A program made the translations under genes and the position numbers. The notes under the pieces are model-generated. The model worked only from the letters and a program-made list of their open reading frames with translations, was not told where the DNA came from and ran no database searches. Below, one piece after another: positions 10,422-23,596 of a stretch of DNA of 64,000 nucleotides; the stretch's first letter is position 1, and each line of letters begins with the position of its first letter. The DNA is from Cristatella mucedo (Eukaryota > Bryozoa > Phylactolaemata > Cristatellidae). The stretch lies in assembly GCA_009760855.2 (NCBI GenBank), contig WPIO01000008.1:12350001-12414000 (forward strand), read 5' to 3'.

Positions 10422-10538
10422 GTCATACTATTCATCGGAGTTCTTCTCTTGCTGGTAGGTACCGGCGATATAATTGTCTCCGCTGCAGCGATACAGGAAC
10501 AATCGCTGTTCAGCCTCTCTGCAGTTGACGTTGGCTGA
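10422..10538 (+). CDS. SLC38-like transporter, terminal exon
   Basis: The acceptor TACTTTTTCCCGTAG is in phase 0, compatible with the exon ending at 8117. The exon encodes 38 residues and a TGA stop. It starts with the hydrophobic helix VILFIGVLLLLVGTGDIIVS, followed by a short polar tail. A last helix beginning V(L)xxxG(x)xxxxxGT is usual at the end of SLC38 proteins. The first AATAAA I see downstream is at 11164. The four exons give about 189 residues, the C-terminal part of the transporter. Confidence 0.7.
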   Translation, partial: VILFIGVLLLLVGTGDIIVSAAAIQEQSLFSLSAVDVG

Positions 10539-13137
10539 TGTTGGCCAGGTCGTAATTGATTGGGTCGTGACTGAATATACCCCAGCAACGTGCAGCTAGA
10601 CAAGTTATTGAATGGCTGCGTCACCATGCCTTTGGACGCATCTTTGCATAGTGCAATAGTTTTTGGCAATTTAAAGACTTCTGCTGGCATATATTGTGCA
10701 GCCACCCGAATAGGGCAGCAACAGAATAATGACCTACGACGAATGTCATAGTGCCGTCATTGACTGAGAGCATGAGACCAAATTTGTTTCAAAGAATCCG
10801 AGTCTATGTTACTGGTGATTCATTAATTTTTTACGATTTATAATTTGCAATATATTATCGATCTGCGTTCTTATGGCTGTACGTATCGCCTTTGAATTTC
10901 TTAAGTAACTATATGCTCCTTACAATGACTTTTACTTGTACAATATAGAGCTTGAATGTTTTTGACATACAACCAATCCAAGTGGGGTGGTAGTAGATAA
11001 GTCCTTCAAAGCTGCCACAGTGGAACTATTTGCCCGGACATGGATGAATTACACCGATGACTACTGCTTAGCAAAAACCATCTATTATTGAAATCTTAAA
11101 TCGAAGTTAACTGTCAGCCGATTTAAGTTATTTACTTAACGGCGAATGAGCTTTGAATAAGACAATAAAGGACTGCCTACAAGTTCGAGGACACACCAGT
11201 GACCTACCTACGTGGTGAAATGCAAACACCTAACCACTTGGCTAAGACCCATGGTATCTCTATTGGCTACTGTTAATCAGGCATTTCCAGATTGATTTCG
11301 AAGAGACGAGCGTTTTCTTTAAGGAGCCCAAACTACCTAAACAAAGCATATAAATGGAGAGAACAATCCAATCTATACAGTAGGCTTTTATTCAAGTTCT
11401 AGAGCTGTTAACAGTGTTGACACCGAGTTTGGTAAGAGGTGACAAGATGCGATGACAGAGTTTCGAGCTGTCAAATGAATCGCCTGCATTCAGCGACCGC
11501 ATGCTTGTGACCCTTTCGCTGTGACCGGTTCTCAGATTCTCAACGAAAAACTATAGAACAAGGCTACACTTCCGGTGCTCGAAACGTCAGCTGTGACTGC
11601 GATGCTGCGAATCTTGAGCCTCTGCAGTGTCCAAGTTTGTTTGAAGGCATTGCACACATACGTCACACATTTTTTTCAGTTTGGTAAATGCTGTAACGAT
11701 CTTTAAGAGTCATGTTTCCCACTAACGAACCGAACATTTGCTATGTGAGAACTAATTTGCTCAAGCGGCCTTCGCATACTGTGATTTAGGCGGCACCTGT
11801 CCCCCAAACCTGTAAAACTATGCGTTAACGGAACGGTAGCTTACGTAGGTTTCGTATGCTGCTGGCTAAGGCTAGTTGGGCGTACGCTCAAAAGCCGCCA
11901 GTCGCTGCCAATGCTTAAGCAAGCGTCTCCGAACGAGCGGTGCATGCAATCCAATCCGATTGTATGATTCTCAATTTTTTTCGCTCTTGGACGCAGCTGG
12001 GGATGCTTACAACACTGAACGAACGACAAAAATTGACGGTAAAACTAGGCTTCAAATGCGGCATCGCCACAAGGAGCCACAGAGCAAACGCCGTACGCTG
12101 GGCACTGTCTACGTTCTTCGAAAAAAGTTCAATCCCATTCACTCCTTGATGCGGCGAGCTTTCTTATGGCGTCGAAGCCCTGAGGTCTGTCGGCTCTTTT
12201 TTCGGTAGTCGGCAGACAGCGAAGGAAGTCCTCTTCAACTCGTGTCTTCCCTACAAATTTGAGAGTAAAGAGAGGCTAGCAATTGGTCGTCTTATCTGTT
12301 TCATCAGTCACCTCGACAGATATACAGTATACACAGCTGGATGGAGGTTGACATTCTTCTTATATTGGCAATAATTGTGTGCATAAGAATCACCAGCGAA
12401 GCTGAGCATGGAAAACCAGCGGAGTTGGAAAACCAGCGGGTCGCACAAAAGTAAAAAAAAACCGAGCACGAAAGACCTGAAAAGCACAAGATAATTTCGT
12501 GTGGATACTATTTGCAGCCAATACATTCAGAAGAGGTAATCTAGAAATATATTGAATTTTTTTGCGAAACAACTGAGCAGAATAATGGCAGTAGAAGAGT
12601 TTCTGAATAAAGTATTTCTGTATTGAAGTATTTCTGAAAAATCAATTTCTACCAGTCGCTTTGGTATCAAGTGTATTTATTCTTTAAGACGTGACAGTGG
12701 CAACTTCTTAACGGAGTGCTAATGTTAATGATTTGGTTAACCTGAAGAAAGTCTATAGCAACTAATAATACGAAAGAGCCTCCCGCGTAAGCCGAGATAT
12801 TTGCAGTCTTGTGATCGTGGAAAACATTCCAGCGGTCAGTCGGCGGCGTGTCAGCATTTAACAGGCATTTCGTAGGAGGATTCCGTGGTTAAAGTTGCAT
12901 GGCTGTCAAGCTATTTATAATTTTAAGAGCACTTATCTTGACTCACTATATCTAAATTAAAAAGGGACTTGAGAGATTATTCGAGATAGATTAGAGAAAG
13001 AAATAATTTAATAGGGCGGAAAAGAAGAAATATAATGCCAATCGCAGCGAGTCAATCATAGCATGGGTATCTGGGTACTCTGTTCCAAAATAACCTTTCG
13101 CTAAATGAGCATATCAGCACCGAAGTCAAGTAAGGTG
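10539..13137. other. 3' UTR and intergenic DNA; no further gene seen
   Basis: This is AT-rich sequence with short frames only. AATAAA at 11164 could serve the SLC38-like transcript. No repeat family named here was recognised in this stretch. Confidence 0.45.
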
Positions 13138-13320
13138 CTTACAGATGGTGCAACACTCGGTAACTAGGCTTGTCTGTCGTGAACTTCGCAACTGCCACAT
13201 TAAATCACAATCTCCTACTTCCATCTGAGGTCTAGCTTTCCATCACGAAGCGCATCCACGTTAAAATAATCATACATTTTTAGGTCCCTTCAATATCTTT
13301 CTCCGGCTCTAATATCTCAT
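13138..13320 (+). pseudogene. Decayed LINE family 1 fragment
   Basis: The stretch AGGCTTGTCTGTCGTGAACT and its surroundings align with 41690-41850 of the better LINE copy (the reverse-transcriptase C-terminus, motif around ARLVCR). Downstream, TTTTTAGGTCCCTT is also shared. It is heavily diverged. Confidence 0.55.
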
Positions 13321-13949
13321 AATATACGCGTTCCTATCTAATATATATAAAGCTGTTCCTAATTAGTTCTAAAAGCAGAAATGTCAAGTTACTATGCACC
13401 ACTTTGCCTGCTGCGGTGCGTTTCAACTTACTTCTAGCCAGCGACCATCGTGGTGTTATATCTTCTTCTCTCGCCGATTCAGAATGATCCGTTTTAGCTA
13501 TAAATACATGGAAGAAACCTTGCTTCAATCTGCGTGAGTATCGAGCTGGAAGGTCAAGACTTAAAATCAATTGGGAGCATAATACAAAATCAAACTTGGG
13601 TGCAGCCATGACTAAAATAAGTAGAACTAACTAAAAGCCTACTAAAGTAAGGAGAGGTAGAATGATCAATTTACTTAAGGAGTTCCTAAATTACTTCACA
13701 ATAGATATATACAGTTACATGACAAAGAGCAATCTATTAGAGACCTGATCCCTGCATATTATATTACTATTTTCATTCTACGTTTCTCTGAGATTTCGCA
13801 TCGATAATAATGAATATTTAGCCATTGCTCACTAATTCTCTCTTTCCAGAATACCTCATACAGGCTAATGGAACAAATCTTACAGTACTCTTCTACAATG
13901 TTACCAAAATATTGATTTCATCATCAGTTCTCTGACTTTTTTATTGTTT

Positions 13950-14156
13950 TTTATTTTCAGTTATTTGATTTCGTCCCTTAATAACAAGTGTTACATTGAT
14001 GCACTCTGGTCTCTGGGTTTAATGTTAGAAACAGACCGTTTACTAGATGACCGTATCAGTTCCACAGTCAATTCTGTGAACTTTCAGCTAAGTGATATCG
14101 TGACAAATCGGGCTTGCTTTGATAGAGATACCACAGTCAAACTGGTCTCTTCATGA
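13950..14156 (+). pseudogene. LINE family 1 reverse-transcriptase fragment
   Basis: The frame contains RLLDDRISSTVNSVNFQLSD and NRACFDRDTTVKL. These correspond to the 41522-41630 part of the LINE copy (SAYFQLHNIAKIRACLDRD). This region comes just before the RLDFFNSLL motif in L2/CR1-like elements. It is truncated at both ends. Confidence 0.65.
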
Positions 14157-14159
14157 GTC

Positions 14160-17036
14160 CCAAATTTTCTGGTGCATTAAGTTTTGGCGACCGACAGTAA
14201 GCTTAACAAAGCAAGCATTTAACACTGAGAATCCTCCTATGTATCTTATTATGAAAACGTAATTTTTTATATTCTATTGATCGATATGCCAATATTATAT
14301 ATAGCCATACATTTATTAATCATTCATTAGCTATTAATAAACTGAATCAAGGAAAAACTAAATCAAGGCCATGTCAAGCCAGTCTTAAACGCTAGCGTAA
14401 AACCTTAGGCGAATTACATTTTCTGATGTTGACATAGCGCAGCTACATAAAAAGCAGCAAAGCTCCGGAAAGACAATATTCTGCACGATTTTTCATATAA
14501 TTCATAAAAAATGAAACAGGTGTTCAAGAAGCCTCAACAAAACCCGCTCTTAGGAAGAAGAGTAGAATGTTCCTACGCATGTGGGTAAGATAGTGATTTT
14601 CGAAATTCGACAGCCCGATACAGAAGTTGGTAAAACTTCAACAAAACACTTAAAAATAATATCACACACAGCGACAAAAATACAATCTCAAGTCATCAGC
14701 ATATTTTTCAAGCAAATAATTTATTTTCCCGAGACATCGTAATGCTAGGTTATATAACCCGGTATACCTGGCGCCTCTTGTATCTCCGGAGCTAGATTAA
14801 CTTGACCTTCATTCGCCGTGCAGTCCATATCTTGTGCTGCGGAATCATTAACGTCCCAGGTAACTGAAATGAGTAGTGGCAAGTTGATCGGTCAAAAAGA
14901 TTAATATTGATTTCAATATGGGAGTAGAGCAAAACCAGTTTTGATAAGTTTACGCAAAGCTTCTTCGGGATTGTTGACAGTTGCTTCACAAGAAAGCATC
15001 ATTGAACTTGGTTTTACTTTTTGGTATATCTTGAGGATATACCAAACCATACAGCCCGACGCGCCTCTGGAAGCCTGGCATATTGGGCTATCGGGCTGTA
15101 CTTCCGGTAGATTGCATCCTAATGAGGCGGCGCCGCCCGCCTTGGCGAGCCGTGGGCGAGAAGCTTTGTGACATTAAAGAGGTCGGTTGGTCAGTGCATC
15201 TTCGATGCGTCCGCAGAGGAGCCACCTGTCTTGGAGGAGCGGGTCCTTAGGAAACCTTGACTGTTCTAGCAGAGCGTCGTTTCTGGGTCGATCACCATCA
15301 AAGATAACCGATGCAGCCTCGGTGCGGAGCTTGCGTTTAGGAGCTCAAATTTTTTCAAAAGACTTTCCAGACTCCAAAACCCATGAAATTTCCAGAAATA
15401 ATGAAAGTTACTAGGTATAGTATGTCGAGCCATGAGGTGGACCCTCTGATTGATCTCGGTAGGAAAGCTATAGCAAACGAGCAAGGTTCATATGCACTAG
15501 ACAAAAGGACTGGTTAGCGAAATGTGGGTTCATGCCGGGCGCAGGTGACTGCTGAGGGTATCTGAGCTAATTATCTGGTCTGCAATAGTGCAAATAAAAA
15601 AATGTATATCGTTTTTATAGGGCCTTACCCTTGGGCCAAACAAGAGCTTCTGGGTAAAAGTGCTAAAATTGCAATCGCAATTAAGTGGATTAGCAATGCA
15701 CATTACAAGAAGAGCTAAAAAACAGAGACGACGAGACGGCGTTCCAAACAATATCACACATCGGAACAACCATTGCAATGGTTGTCCGAATGTGCGGTAT
15801 GGTTTCGGAGCAAGATAAAATAGCTAGAAATGTAACATGCTTAAGTTAAGGGAAAAAGAAAAATGTGAAATCAATTAAAACGGGCATAGTAGTCAGGAAG
15901 TAGTTATTTAAGCTTCCTATTATGGCTAGAATTTATGCCTACACAGTTAAAAGATAGAAATCAAGCCCTTGTGACTGTTAGCATATTTTTTCATACTAAT
16001 ACATGCCGTATGATATTCCATGAGCCTGTACTAAAATTAAGCAATGCTTTGATAAAGGACTACGAATGACGCCGAACGTGTAAGCGTATGCTTACAGTCT
16101 ATTTACCTCAAAATCAGCATATCTGAGAAACAGTGATTGATTCACTGGCCTTTCAGCTTTCCTCAGCTTTCGTTCAGCCTCCTCAGACCAACCGGATTTT
16201 AAACGTTACATAAAGCACGAGGAAGAAAAGGAGGATTTGAGTTATTTGAGACATTTTAGCACAGCGGTAGCCATGATAGGCGGCTGGAATGAAAGTGCCA
16301 AAGTTATTATTGTTGTCGAATGTTGCTGAAGTGGGTTACACAGTATTAGAATCTTCAGAATGCGATCACCAACCAATGTGTGATTAAATAAAATGAAATA
16401 GTTCATTTATTGACCTGAAAGGACCTTAGGGCACGTCTCACGAGAAAGCTCAGTCTCAGTTCAGCAAGTTGAACTCAAATTTGCAAGTCAAATTTGGTTT
16501 AATTTGGGTGCAAGTCTTTTAATGTAAGAGATCTCCAGATTCTAAATGTTAAATGCAATATAATTCAAGTAAATCTACACGAAAACAGTTTGTTCTTCTA
16601 AGTTTTTGGGCTGAGAGCGAGCTTACCTGTTTTTCTTGTACCCTGCCCTCTGTTTGCCGATGTTTGGATGAGAGTTTCGGGAGCCCCTTCTGCCAATCCA
16701 TCTGCAAACAAGATTCGGGAAACTAAACTTCCAAATCTCGAAGGCACATCACGAAGGCTTTTGAAATGTTAAGTAAATTTTGCATGAAAACATCTGTAAA
16801 GATGAAAATTTTTGCCTTCGACATTTACAGGAATTTCAGTAGCAACATAGTAGATTATGCCGTGTAAATATGCCACATTAACAGGTCTACAGCAACTCTA
16901 AAGAAATCAAGTATAATGCTCTGAATTGTATGGGATAACTTGGTGCTTCCAAATAAGCAAAGCAAACAAGCATCGGAATAATTATTGTCAACTTAAGTTT
17001 CATTTCTCTTGGAAGTTCTCTCAGCACTCAGCAGCG
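14160..17036. other. AT-rich intergenic DNA, no gene seen
   Basis: There are only short frames. A 38-bp imperfect palindrome lies at 15757-15794, and short inverted pieces (ACAGCCCGA and TCGGGCTGT near 15050-15100) are present. Nothing codes convincingly. Confidence 0.5.
15757..15794. repeat. Imperfect 38-bp palindrome
   Basis: CACATCGGAACAACCATTG is followed directly by CAATGGTTGTCCGAATGTG. The arms are complementary except for a small mismatch near the outer end. There is no terminal repeat or flanking duplication to call it an element. Confidence 0.75.
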
Positions 17037-17156
17037 CGAGTAGAACATGACTTACGAAGCAGGTAAAACAGGTAGATCGTGACTTACGAAGCAGGTAAAA
17101 CAGGTAGAACGTGACTTACGAAGCAGGTAAAACAGGTAGAACGTGACTTACGAAGA
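17037..17156. repeat. 32-bp tandem repeat, about 3.7 copies
   Basis: The units start TAGAAC-TGACTTACGAAG at 17041, 17073, 17105 and 17137, exactly 32 bp apart, and nearly identical. This implies recent expansion. The last copy breaks off into GAGGAGG. Confidence 0.9.
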
Positions 17157-17589
17157 GGAGGCACACTCTGATCTTCCTTCTTTTCAGGATCCAAGGTCCC
17201 GTCTACGAAAACAAGGAGACTCAAGCATTTGCTTTCAATTCCACGAGATGTTCAACCTATAACTTCGCACTGATACCCGATTACCCGGGCACGCTCTCAC
17301 TCGTCTAGAATCACGTGACGAACCTAGAGTAACTAACTCGTTTTTATACATTGCTACTATTCTGGGGAGACGACAGAAAGCGCTGCAACGATTTTACCTG
17401 TTGATGTGCCTTCATCGACTTCATCCAATTCGAGGGTACCGCAACCTATAACAGGTGAAAATAGTGACGTCGAACTATTGTCTAAATACAAATGAGAGTG
17501 AAGGTAACAATTACAATGTAAAATATTTGATATAAAGTTTTAGTCGCTAGGTAAATTTTAGAATCCATTTTAGCACGTCACAGCTTTTT

Positions 17590-17691
<102 letters not shown>

Positions 17692-17759
17692 GGAGAACAG
17701 AGAGAAAGAGAGACAGCAATGAAAGAACTAATATTTGAGAATCCCGACGGTCGATCAAC

Positions 17760-19595
17760 TTCGATGCAATTTAAAACATAAACACTTGCAGAAAAAGAAT
17801 GATCTAGTATATATAGATAGTTTTATAGTATATAGTACACGCAGGAAAATGTGTACAGTGAGTGCTGATGAGCCCCATTAAAAAAAAGTTCAAGGCCACC
17901 CAGAATAACTTTATTTTCTCAGGCGAAGAGAAAGACAGACAGAGCAAGTGAGATTGAGACCATGCCAACATATAGGTCATGGAAAAGTGACAATAAAGAG
18001 CTCGCGGATGTTTCTACAATAACTCAATTGACACTAGGAACAGCTGATTGATTATATTGCGAAAAGGAATACTCATTCAAATACAATTAGTAAAGCTAAT
18101 TTCAAGAAAACTCATTCAAGAAATATAAAGTCAGACGAATCGTTTCTCTAGAAACGTAATTCCTTTGGCGCAAATTCTTACTGCTAAAGTCTACTCCGCC
18201 GAAAGCGAAAAAGTTCGAAGCATTTCTAGCGTATCTCCTGCGTGGCCGGCACATGCAGATAACGAAAGTCGAGCTTACTCAACGGAGACGGTTGGTGCAT
18301 GGTATTTGATGCGTCTCGTCTCGACATTCTCCACGCCAAGAGAAGCGCGGCGCTTCCGACTGCAGCTGCAAAAGTAGCGCTTTCAAGGGGCATGCGTCGA
18401 GCGTCGCGGCTGCTGTGCTCGTAGCGCCGCAGCTGCGGTGCTACCAGAAAGCCGGCATAGAGTAGTGGAATGAATGCACGGACAATAAGTATGGCGGCAC
18501 TTTTGCTACCCGAAATGCTCGCCAGAAAAGGTGTTTCCTGGCTAAATGTTGCCGAGTGGAGAATCACCTTGAAAGTAATCATACTGTTTTAAATTACAAA
18601 AACAGAAACTTTTTGCTTAGTTCTGCCTGGTCCCCCATGAACTTACTCCAACAGACAAAGGAAATTTCGAGCGGAATTTCTTGCTTTCTACCTCTACTAT
18701 CTCTACTGACTGCGCCACGTATTGTAGGGCCATAAGAAATTACGGCGACCTTATCAGAAATTAAACGAGCTATTGCATTAGCGCCGCTGCTTACCTAAAG
18801 TTAAATAAAGCCAACTAGCTAAAGTCTGCTATGTGCAAGGCATCGAGCACGATAATTTCACTAACGGCAGCAGTGTAAATAAATACTAAAGGTGTCTGAA
18901 TTCTGTGAAAAATATGACTAATACAAATGCAAATGCAATCCAAGCAACAACGTTGAAGGCTTCGTTTGACTGAGCAACAATATATATAGATTTCTAGTAC
19001 AATAATGTCGTCACTTCTTTTCCTCTACTCACCAATCTTTCGCTTTACAATTTCGATGCTGTCATTGGGTTAAAAAGATGCTATGCAGTTGGTCGCAGTC
19101 AAAAGATAAAGTAACTAATTACTTTGACACTCTATCACTTAGCTTACTGAGCGAAAATTATCTGCGCAGGCAACAGCCAGGCAGTCACTCATACGAACGC
19201 CGGCAACCGTCGGCGTTCCTTCCGGACGTAATGCAATCTGACCTTCAGCCATTCTCCAGCCGCCCAGTATGGCTGCTAGCCCTGCTCACCAGGAGCAGAG
19301 CATGAGAGCGCCACACAATAGCGCATGGCGCTTTCATTTCGCTATCGGTTTTTTGGGTTAAAAATACTTCTGACACCGAGTGGGCGCAATAATTTTAAAA
19401 TGGAGATTAAGACACGAGCGCATTCTAAAATGGACACTGGATGCAGGGGGACACACTAGCGAAAGCAACGCTTCCAAAGACGGCAATCCACAGAGTAATA
19501 CGTTACCACACACATGCATACGTAGAACGCCGACAGGACATAACGATATTGGTGAAGCTAAGAGGAGGATTGATATTAATTTCTAATTATTTTAA
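17760..19595. other. No gene recognised
   Basis: A 118-codon minus-strand frame (18226-18582) has two hydrophobic stretches, but I match it to nothing and see no supporting exon. A plus-strand frame overlaps it. Neither is annotated. Confidence 0.4.
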
Positions 19596-19610
19596 TATTG
19601 TAATATATAT

Positions 19611-19804
<194 letters not shown>

Positions 19805-20277
19805 TCTGAAGCCACGTGGTCCCTGTTCCTGAACCGGGAGTCGCGGGTAGCACCCACAGCCTCGGCAGGGCAGGGCTCCACCGGTTAATGTACATACACC
19901 TGTATTTACATTTTAATAATCCAGTTCACATATATATATATATATTAATAATCAGTGCATATTCTGCACAAAAACCTTCGTGCACTTGCATACCGACAGC
20001 TCAATATACGCTCGAATGTAAACGCGAGTAAAAATAGATGCTCGTTTGCATATATGCACTCATTTCTGCTGGAATTTTTGTAGAAATGATGGTACAAATG
20101 AGAAAACTCAAGCCACTCTATGCTAGTTTAAATGCAGGAAGCTTAACAGCACGTAAAGCTAAGCTTAAATCCGAGAAATTTAGCCTTCCTCTCCGTCGAT
20201 AATACAGCAGCCGAGGCTCTCTGTCACCTGCAGCTGCATGCTGCAGCTGCAATTCTCACTCCGCCCTGCGAGATCCA

Positions 20278-20880
20278 TTGTACGACATCCGAGCGCGCAT
20301 AACTTACTCTTCCATCTGGCCGATGCCCTGTACTTTCTGGTCTGATATGGCACTAGCGACGCGTCAGAAGTCGCGACGTCGTCGTCATCGCGACCAGGTC
20401 AGGTCTAGGATTGAAAGTCGTCTTAAAATGAATCAACCCACAGCTTGTCTGCCCGCGATCAGCGGACGGGTGTCGAGGAAGCAACCGAGGTTGCTGTTTT
20501 TACTGCTTTATCCGCAGGAAAGGACCCTTCGCGGCTTGTTGTCGCTTGTCCCTGGGTGGCGGTCTTTCAGATGGCTTCTTTCAGCGGCCGTTTGGCCGCA
20601 GCCCACGGACGGCACTTGGCACGGCCTGTGGCGCAGTTGCTTGCTGTCGGTGTCCATTGACTGCGGCCAACCATTCTCGCAAGGATTGCAGGATTTCGCA
20701 GACCTAGAGTATCTAGGTGTCCTTGACACTGGCACCGTCGTCGTAGCCGAGATGGTCGAGGAAGCGATGCTGGGTAGCTTCGCGGCTAACGTAAACGCGC
20801 CAGCCATTATCGCTGTACAGTGTGGCAGGAATGTTACTGCAATCGCCAAAAGCGCTTGCCTACTGGAAGCGATAGGGTGA
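20278..20880. other. Unassigned frames, possibly a decayed coding remnant
   Basis: A 200-codon plus frame is open, but its composition is Arg/Trp/Leu-rich and it has no domain. On the minus strand a frame interrupted by stops gives FLDHLGYDDGASVKDT and then a Gln/Pro/Arg-rich stretch, which looks more protein-like. It may be a decayed retroelement gag-like remnant, but I see no zinc knuckle. Confidence 0.25.
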
Positions 20881-21184
20881 AGACTACCTGCCTCCTTATA
20901 ATGACCTTGGCTGGTAATATGCAGTCTTTTCAGGCTGCGTGTTACTGCCTATTGTTTACCTAGAGGCACCTCGATTGATCAATTTGCTGTGGAGTTGATC
21001 AATTCCTCGATCTATGCTTTTCGCAAAGGTAACCGATACACATTTTCATTGAGTACTTTTATGCGACTAGCTCAGGGGTCGGCAACCTTTTGAGACAGAA
21101 GAGCTAAAAGATACAATTTACAAAATTTCGAAGTTTTTACAGAGCCACTAACATTTCTATTTCTATATTATGGTATTTGATTAC

Positions 21185-21412
21185 GCAACGACATCTACTC
21201 TCCTACTGCCGACTATGGCACATCTTTTTCAGCGGTCCTGAACTGCTACTTCTATGCTACTCACTACCTCAACTGCTCTCCTAACTCTGCTATGCTTCCC
21301 ACTTTCTCTTTGTTGCGTGAGACGAAGTCTGTTGGCTACCGAATGCGTACCGAAAGCCGCTTAGGCTGTGAGTGCGCTATACAAAACTCTCCTGCGTAAC
21401 ACCCTCATGGTC
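21185..21412 (+). repeat. LINE family 2 3' tail nested in the hAT element
   Basis: It matches 60140-60360 (read on the minus strand) and 43850-44115. Shared blocks include CTACTCACTACCTCAACTGC, AGTCTGTTGGCTACCGAA and GCCGCTTAGGCTGTGAGTGC followed by GCTATACAAAACTCTCCTGC. As it lies between the hAT end and its transposase, it inserted after the hAT element arrived. Confidence 0.75.
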
Positions 21413-21657
21413 TTTATGACTTTGTGGAGTTACTGACGGAGGTACATTACATTACATTAGGATTAGGTATATAAATTTGATTTTTGATTTAAAATAAATA
21501 GCTTTAAATATGAAATAATATTCATTCCTATAAAAACATACAAATGTTTCGCACAAAACATATTAAAGTATTTTAGCTAGCTCTGCTAGAATAATAAAAT
21601 TATTAATCAAATAATATAACTATAATTATTGAATAATAGATATTTACAATAGTTACA

Positions 21658-23596
21658 TCAATGAGAGCATTGGCCTTGCATGCCTTTTGAAAGTTTGGTT
21701 AAATTTGGCTCATAACTTGTTGTTTTCAGTTTCAAGCACGCCTCTAGATTTTTATTTTTTTAGTTGGCTTCTTGCTTTACTTTTTATTATATTCATGCAA
21801 GAGAACGCTTGCTCGCACGAATATGTTGACCCGAAGATCGTCAGCACTCCAAATGCCAACTTCTTCACCTCACTGTAGCATTCTGGAAGACTATTCCATG
21901 CGTCAAATATGAGTGCCTCAACTCGCTGCATTTCTTTTAGAGCTGTCCACTTGTGCAGCGTAACGTGCATGCTTTTCTGGATCTCCAACTCTTCTAACTT
22001 GCTCTTGAGTTCTGTGAACTTACCACTCCACAAATGTTTGGTTTTCAAATACAGCAATTGCATTTGAAGCGAACCAGCATCAATTCCAAATGGCTCAATT
22101 TTGATCTCATTTGTATTTGTGTTGAGAGGATTTACTATAAACGCCAGAGTACTTGCGTTTGTTTTGAATTGCTCAAATATCACAGCGAATCCATCCTTCA
22201 TTTTGTTTAGAGTAATGCTGAAGTAATTCGTGTCAATAGTTGCATTGGTTTCATCGCGATATTGCTTCAGATTTTCGAAATGAAGTAATTTACCGCTCTC
22301 CATGTCATCGCCAGAAAGAAGTAATTTATTTTTAAAACAAACCACTTCTTCAAGCAAGGCATAGGCTGGGTTTCCCTTTCCTTGCAGTTTCACATTTAGC
22401 TCATTTATTTTCTTTGTGGTATCTACCATGAAGTTGAATTTTTGCAGCCATTTGTCTTCTTTTAATTCGGGATGGACAATGCCTTTTTCATTGAAGAATG
22501 TTTTTATTTCACTCAAGCAAGAAGCAAAACGTTTCAATACGTTACCCCTGGAAAGCCATCGCACTGTATCGTGCAGAAGTAGGTCAGCATACTGGCTTTC
22601 TTTTTCTTCGAGAAACTCCTTAAACTGGCACTGGTGGAGTGCTTTTGCCATGATGCTGTTAATGATCTTAATAACCAAGTTCATGACCTCAACCTTTTCG
22701 GTCGGAAATGTTTGGGCACAAAGCGCCTCTTGATGAATTATGCAGTGAAACGTTAAAATTTTGTGGTTTATTTTTTGCCGAAAAATTGTTGTTACCCCTT
22801 TATGTATTCCCGTCATACTTCTGGCTCCATAAGTTGCTATGGAAACGATTTTATTTATATCGATTTCATAGTCTTCCAGGCATTTTTGCACAGCATTTGC
22901 TATATCTTCTCCACGATTTTGCCCCGAGAGCGGCAGCAATCCTAGCAGTTCTTCTTTTGGACCTTGGGACGACATATACCTGACGAAAAGGGTAACTTGT
23001 GCCGTGTCTTTTATGTCGCAAGACTCATCCATAGCAAGTGATAAAGCAGAAGCCAGTTGAATTTCTTCCACTTGCATGTGTGTTACATTTGAAGACATTT
23101 TAGAATTTCTATCTTGTACTACTTTAGCAGATGATGGCAAATCTTTGATTTTCTTCATGATTTCGGTTTTGTTTTTGAAATCACGAAACAGTTCTTCAGC
23201 TTCACGTATGAAAGAATCTTTGACGTACTCACCATCTGTGAATGGTTTCCCTCTTTTTGCAATCTGTAATGATATTACGAAGCTTGCCAGATTTACATTA
23301 TTTGAAGATTGCGCCCAGTTACTTAGCATAGAACTCGACTGTTGTTTTTGTTTTTGAAGCTCTTTAACAGCTTTTTTCCGTGCGTCACCGGTTGAACATT
23401 TAGCTGCGAATCGGCTATGTTTTGTAGTGAAGTGTCTCTCCAAATTTGACTTCTTATTGTGTGCAAGTTTTTCTTGGCAAATGAAACAAGTCGGAAGGCC
23501 ATCTGTATTGCATATGAACGCAAACGACTCCGTCCAATCCTGATTAAATTCTCAGTTTTCTTCTTCAGTTCGTCTCTTCTTTTTATCAGAAGTCAT
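21658..23596 (-). pseudogene. hAT transposase with BED zinc finger, inactivated
   Basis: The start chosen is the ATG at 23596, just after an acceptor-like TTTTTTTCAG. Codon 15 (23552-23554) is an in-frame TGA; beyond it the frame is open for over 590 codons to 21752. The BED finger reads CFICQEK...[10 protein letters not shown]. The RNase H-like part has [14 protein letters not shown], then [10 protein letters not shown] where hAT transposases have a catalytic Asp (TDGA); the Tyr codon is at 22829-22831. The C-terminal dimerisation region [13 protein letters not shown] is present. A shift in an A-run after SQLKK ends the frame early; the expected tail (NLEACLKLKTTSYEP) continues in another frame to 21658. 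The closest relatives are ZBED5/GTF2IRD2-type proteins. It is three ways damaged, so not functional. Confidence 0.85.

Noticed and set aside
18226-18582. 118-codon minus-strand membrane protein
   Set aside because: Two hydrophobic stretches are present, but there is no family motif, no partner exon, and the plus strand is open too.
20278-20880. 200-codon plus-strand gene
   Set aside because: No domain, many rare-looking runs of Arg and Trp, and an overlapping minus frame that looks more protein-like but has stops.
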